In this document: positions 16,777 through 20,017 of the stretch, piece by piece
Layout of the letters: every line of letters begins with the position of its first letter
How positions within the stretch are numbered: position 1 is the first letter of the stretch
Source: a virus
DNA: 20,017 bases
Strand: one strand, 5' to 3'
Virus record (IMG/VR): IMGVR_UViG_3300034062_003837
Coordinates: 1-20,017 of that record
Notes under the pieces: model-generated
What the model was told of the DNA's origin: nothing
The model's database searches: none
What the model saw: only the letters and a program-made list of their open reading frames with translations
Position numbers and translations under genes: made by a program

Positions 16777-17313
16777 ATGGCATCAGGCGAAACAACGGTA
16801 TATGATTTACCGTATCCAGTTAACTCAGACCCTGTAAACGTAGCAGGGGATATTCAATCACTTGCTGAACGTATTGAGGTTATTTTACCAACTCTTGGAT
16901 TACCATTTCATACATTAGAAGTTGTAAATAATAGTGGTGTTTCTATTGCTAAGGGTGATCCTGTATACATATCAGGTTTTGGTACCAGCAAACCAAGAGT
17001 AGCAAAATCACAAGCATCAAGTATTGCTACATTTCCAGTAATTGGATTAGCACAATCTGCAATTGGAAACGGTAATGATGGAGTTGTTGTTTTATCTGGT
17101 GTATTTACTGGAATTGATACTTCTTCATATGCCGCTGGAGATAGGCTATATGTTGGATCAAGCGGTGGTCTTACAGCAACTCAGCCAATTACTACTACAA
17201 CAAATTCTGGAGTAGTTGGAATTGTTGCAAAAGCAAATATTAATGGTGTAATTTTAGTTGGAGCATTTAAAGGCAACGGCACTTGGGGATCAATGAAAGC
17301 AGGGTTAGCATAA
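16777..17313 (+). CDS. tail fibre/virion protein (PYPV-DPVNV family)
   Basis: A 178-residue protein. MASGETTVYDLPYPVNSDPV and the following N-V-A-G-D-I-Q-S-L-A-E-R-I are the typical N-terminus of many phage fibre or virion proteins. Residues about 50-170 form a beta-rich domain with AKGDPVYISG, GIDTSSYAAGDRLYVG and GVVGIVAKANINGVILVGAF. This domain also recurs in fibre proteins of various phages, in my recollection. Overlaps the next start (TAATG). Structural role likely. Confidence 0.8.
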   Translation: MASGETTVYDLPYPVNSDPVNVAGDIQSLAERIEVILPTLGLPFHTLEVVNNSGVSIAKGDPVYISGFGTSKPRVAKSQASSIATFPVIGLAQSAIGNGNDGVVVLSGVFTGIDTSSYAAGDRLYVGSSGGLTATQPITTTTNSGVVGIVAKANINGVILVGAFKGNGTWGSMKAGLA

Positions 17314-17687
17314 TGGCACAGTATAGAAGTCAAACACCTTATCAAATTGGTTCAGAGCCACCACAATCTATCTGGACAATTGTTAGAGGAGATACAGCAT
17401 CTTTTAAAATGTATGTACAAGATGATGCTGGTGATCCATTAATAATTGAAGACTGGACAATTACAATGGACTTTGCTAGACCAAATACATCTTCTGTAAT
17501 TTTAACAGTAACACCTTCTGCAGAAGAAGGCGAGCCAGACGGAGAGTTCACAGTTTATCTTGAGTATGATGAAACAGAACTTTTAGAAACAGATGACGAG
17601 TTTGATATTCAAATGGCCAATAGCGGTAATGCAGTTGTTTGGACAGTTTTGCAGGGCAAGGTTAAAATGATTGAAGACATTACTTAA
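17313..17687 (+). CDS. virion/tail protein with RGDT beta domain
   Basis: I start at 17313 (MAQYRSQTPY), which overlaps the previous stop, not at the upstream ATG at 17283 inside the previous gene. 124 residues: S-I-W-T-I-V-R-G-D-T-A-S at about 19-30, then a beta domain with D-G-E-F-T-V-Y-L and V-W-T-V-L-Q-G-K-V, ending MIEDIT. It aligns with 5217-5627 over the whole domain (same W-x-(V/I)-V-R-G-D-T-A-S and final (D/E)-D-I-T). Confidence 0.8.
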   Translation: MAQYRSQTPYQIGSEPPQSIWTIVRGDTASFKMYVQDDAGDPLIIEDWTITMDFARPNTSSVILTVTPSAEEGEPDGEFTVYLEYDETELLETDDEFDIQMANSGNAVVWTVLQGKVKMIEDIT

Positions 17688-17689
17688 AA

Positions 17690-17890
17690 ATGGCTCTAGC
17701 AAAAGTAATTAATACTGAAGCCAATAGAGTAATAGAAGTAAATTCAACATGTAAAAAACGCCAGGCCTTGGTAATAAGTCAACTTCCTTTTAAGATTAGA
17801 ATTACTAATATAACGGTTCCAGCCTACTCTCCAATTAATGTACCGCCGATTGGCATAGCCATCATCGGATTAAATAACTATATTTTATGA
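17690..17890 (+). CDS. 66-residue hypothetical virion-region protein
   Basis: Starts MALAKVINTEANRVIEVNST and continues with short beta segments and PAYSPINVPPIGIAIIG near the C-terminus. It starts 2 nt after the previous stop. No family recognised; position suggests a small structural or linker protein. The ribosome-binding site is weak, so coupling to the previous gene is likely. Confidence 0.65.
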   Translation: MALAKVINTEANRVIEVNSTCKKRQALVISQLPFKIRITNITVPAYSPINVPPIGIAIIGLNNYIL

Positions 17891-17896
17891 TATAAT
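17888..17896 (+). promoter_or_regulatory. late extended -10 promoter, leaderless
   Basis: TGA-TATAAT overlaps the stop of the previous gene and ends 8 nt before the ATG at 17904. Confidence 0.6.
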
Positions 17897-17903
17897 CTAA
17901 GAT

Positions 17904-18341
17904 ATGGCCGTTCTACCAATAAACACCCTTAAAGCAAAATTTGAGACTGGCGACAGGCCAACAGGTTCAGACTTTACTGATTTAATAGATACCACATCAT
18001 ACAGAGCAGACTCCCTTGGTGGAGATGGAAACAACTCGGTAACAATCAACGGTATTGAATCAGCAACAGTATTTGACACAATAGACACTGCTACCTGGAG
18101 AACAATCAAGTACATGGTTCAAATGTCCCATGCTGGATCTTCTTCATATAGAAGTGCAGAAATAAACATAGTTTTTGATGGTACCAATCAAAATATTACA
18201 GAATTTGCCTCTGTTGCTAATACCAATAGTAATGTAGGAAATATCACTGCTAATTTAAATTCTGGTACAATTAGCATGACAGTTACACCAGCACTAAGCC
18301 CGATGACCATGCGGTTCTACCGTACAGGTTTGAAGGCCTGA
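17904..18341 (+). CDS. tail fibre protein (GDRPTG-DF-LID family)
   Basis: A 145-residue protein. LKAKFETGDRPTGSDFTDLI at residues 9-28 is the classic N-terminal attachment motif of many phage fibre proteins. The C-terminal about 95 residues (from about FDTIDTATWRTIKYM) form a separate beta domain ending YRTGLKA. Probably a short fibre or connector next to the long fibre gene that follows. Confidence 0.8.
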   Translation: MAVLPINTLKAKFETGDRPTGSDFTDLIDTTSYRADSLGGDGNNSVTINGIESATVFDTIDTATWRTIKYMVQMSHAGSSSYRSAEINIVFDGTNQNITEFASVANTNSNVGNITANLNSGTISMTVTPALSPMTMRFYRTGLKA

Positions 18342-18357
18342 CCTAAAGGAGAAGTAA

Positions 18358-20017
18358 ATGGCTACAGTCGACAAAGCCTTTCGCATTAAAAATGGCCTGG
18401 TAGTTGAAGGCTCATCGGCTACTGTAAATGGATCAACAGTCCTTACAGAAGCATCTACAGAATTTTTACAAGATACCACAGCAGCCATGTTTGATGGCTC
18501 TCAGAGCGGTATCTCATTTTCATATAATGATACATCAGGAAAGATTACTGCAACAGTATCTACAACACCAACATTTGCAGATAGAATTACATTTGAAGGT
18601 GCAACACCTGATGATTTTGAATTAACTCTTCTTGTTACAGAGCCAACACAAGATGTAACAGTAACCCTTCCAAATGCTACAGATACTTTGGTTGGTAGAG
18701 CAACAACAGATACTCTTACAAATAAGACTTTAACAACTCCAATAATTTCATCAATTTCAAATACTGGAACTTTAACATTACCTACAAGTACAGATACTCT
18801 TGTTGGTCGGGCTACAACAGACACTCTTACAAACAAGTCTGTTTCTCTTGCTACAAATACACTAACTGGCACCCTTGCAGAGTTTAACGCTGCACTAACA
18901 GATGCTGATTTTGCAACTATTGCTGGAACAGAAACTCTTACAAATAAGACACTTACTTCTCCAGTCGTTACAGGACTTACACTTAATGACTCAAGCATTG
19001 TCTTCGAAGGTTCATCAGCAGATGCACATGAAACTACTCTTACAGTTACAAATCCTACAGAAGACCGCACTATTACGCTTCCAAACGTTAGCGGTACAGT
19101 AGTAACAACAGGTGATACAGGTTCTGTTACAAACACAATGCTTGCAGGATCAATTGCAAACGAAAAACTTACAAACTCTTCTATTACAATTAATGGAAGC
19201 GCAATTTCTCTTGGTGGATCAGTAAGCATTACATCTGGAGTATCAAGTGTTTCTGGAACAACTAATCAGATTGCAGTAAGTGCAACAACTGGAGATATCA
19301 CACTATCACTTCCAAGCGCAGTAACATTCCCAGGAACAGTTACTCTTAATGCAGCACCAACAGAAGAATTTCAAGCAGCAACAAAGGGATACGTAGACTC
19401 TGTTGCACAGGGACTAGATATTAAAGCCTCTGTAAAGGCTGCTACAACCGAAAACGGAGAACTTGCTACCGCATTTGATAACGGAAGTGTAATTGACGGT
19501 GTAACACTTGCAACAGGAGATAGAATTCTTATCAAGAACCAAACAGATGCAACAGCAAATGGTATTTACGTAGTTGCAGCATCTGGAGCACCTACTCGTT
19601 CAACAGATATGAATGCAGCCGCAGAATTTCCAGGAGCATTTACATTTGTTGAGCAAGGAACTACAAATGCAGATACTGGATACGTATGTACTAACAACTC
19701 AGTAGTTGTTGGAACAACTGAAATTACTTTTGCACAGTTCTCTGGTGCAGGATCATATGTTGCAGGCAACGGATTAACACTAACTGGTAACTCATTTAGC
19801 ATTAATACAACAATTACTGCAGACCTATCAACAGCACAGACATTTACAAACAAGACATTAACGAGCCCAACAATTACAACACCAGTTGTAACTGGACTTA
19901 CATTAAATGACTCAAGCATTGTATTTGAGGGATCAAGTGCTGATGACCACGAAACAACTCTTACGGTAACAAATCCAACCGCAGATAGAACAATTACATT
20001 TAAGGATGATTCTGGAA
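18358..20017 (+). CDS. long tail fibre protein, partial (continues beyond the window)
   Basis: AAAGGAG precedes the ATG at 18358; the frame stays open to the right edge (553 residues so far). Starts MATVDKAFRIKNGLVVEGSS. LTNKT modules recur at about residues 120-130, 155-205 and 495-505, and the TDADFAT module is shared with 6681-7847. Residues about 345-465 hold a fibre domain with GLDIKASVKAATT, GDRILIKNQTDATANGIYVV and DTGYVCTNN, familiar from many tail fibres. A 45-residue block (VVTGLTLNDSSIVFEGSSAD) appears twice, about 300 residues apart. Very likely a long side-fibre or distal-fibre protein. Confidence 0.9.
   Translation, partial: MATVDKAFRIKNGLVVEGSSATVNGSTVLTEASTEFLQDTTAAMFDGSQSGISFSYNDTSGKITATVSTTPTFADRITFEGATPDDFELTLLVTEPTQDVTVTLPNATDTLVGRATTDTLTNKTLTTPIISSISNTGTLTLPTSTDTLVGRATTDTLTNKSVSLATNTLTGTLAEFNAALTDADFATIAGTETLTNKTLTSPVVTGLTLNDSSIVFEGSSADAHETTLTVTNPTEDRTITLPNVSGTVVTTGDTGSVTNTMLAGSIANEKLTNSSITINGSAISLGGSVSITSGVSSVSGTTNQIAVSATTGDITLSLPSAVTFPGTVTLNAAPTEEFQAATKGYVDSVAQGLDIKASVKAATTENGELATAFDNGSVIDGVTLATGDRILIKNQTDATANGIYVVAASGAPTRSTDMNAAAEFPGAFTFVEQGTTNADTGYVCTNNSVVVGTTEITFAQFSGAGSYVAGNGLTLTGNSFSINTTITADLSTAQTFTNKTLTSPTITTPVVTGLTLNDSSIVFEGSSADDHETTLTVTNPTADRTITFKDDSG

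Noticed and set aside
18501-19229. Leftward 242-codon open frame
   Set aside because: It is antisense to the long fibre gene with clear fibre motifs; valine/serine-rich shadow with no ribosome-binding site.

Overview
This window looks like part of an AT-rich tailed double-stranded DNA phage genome. An early region of tiny genes lies on the left (1-4015), and a long run of tail-fibre and adhesin genes lies on the right (5217-20017). No terminase, capsid, portal, polymerase, integrase or reverse transcriptase gene is present. The host is not certain. Exact DnaA boxes (TTATCCACA), CRP/GlxR-type sites (TGTGA-N6-TCACA), leaderless genes and small proteins of actinophage type together suggest a low-GC actinobacterium, perhaps aquatic. 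Several fibre domains also recall cyanophage and pelagiphage fibres. This host assignment is inference from memory of families.

Left region. Genes transcribed leftward form four units: a partial gene at 1-89, then 327-916, 1196-1950 and 2150-2924. A rightward unit covers 3213-4015. Most proteins are 19-69 residues, and stop and start codons overlap or nearly touch, as in translational coupling. Seven promoters drive these units, and each has a CRP-type site upstream. Three TTGACT promoters have the site exactly 21 bp above the -35. Four promoters with TTGTCAG-N10-TAnnnT have it at one of three helically phased distances. A GGCGTGTCG motif, DnaA boxes and 5'-UTR hairpins complete the control regions. 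The control regions of the 1196-1950 and 2150-2924 units are gapless duplicates about 124 bp long.

Middle region (4016-5216). This holds a leftward zinc-ribbon gene and a rightward holin-like membrane protein, flanked by AT-rich DNA. That DNA contains TAAC-N5-GTTA inverted repeats, a 13-bp direct repeat and a large hairpin. It is the natural place for an early/late switch or an origin.

Right region. Tail-fibre and receptor-binding genes dominate. A three-gene cassette (fibre with a conserved C-terminal domain, FN3 plus glycine-rich adhesin, small 'PSWI' protein) occurs twice in tandem (6681-9557 and 9589-12039). A third, rearranged glycine-rich set follows at 14437-15850. Other genes include two tandem paralogues of a DUF6065-like family (12088-13541), three proteins with an N-terminal (R/K)GDT beta domain, a secreted lysozyme-like gene in the opposite orientation (16077-16643), and a long fibre gene running off the right edge (18358-20017). 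Late promoters are mostly lone extended -10 elements (TGNTATAAT). They sit either 7-10 bp before the start codon, implying leaderless mRNA, or exactly 6 bp before the ribosome-binding site.
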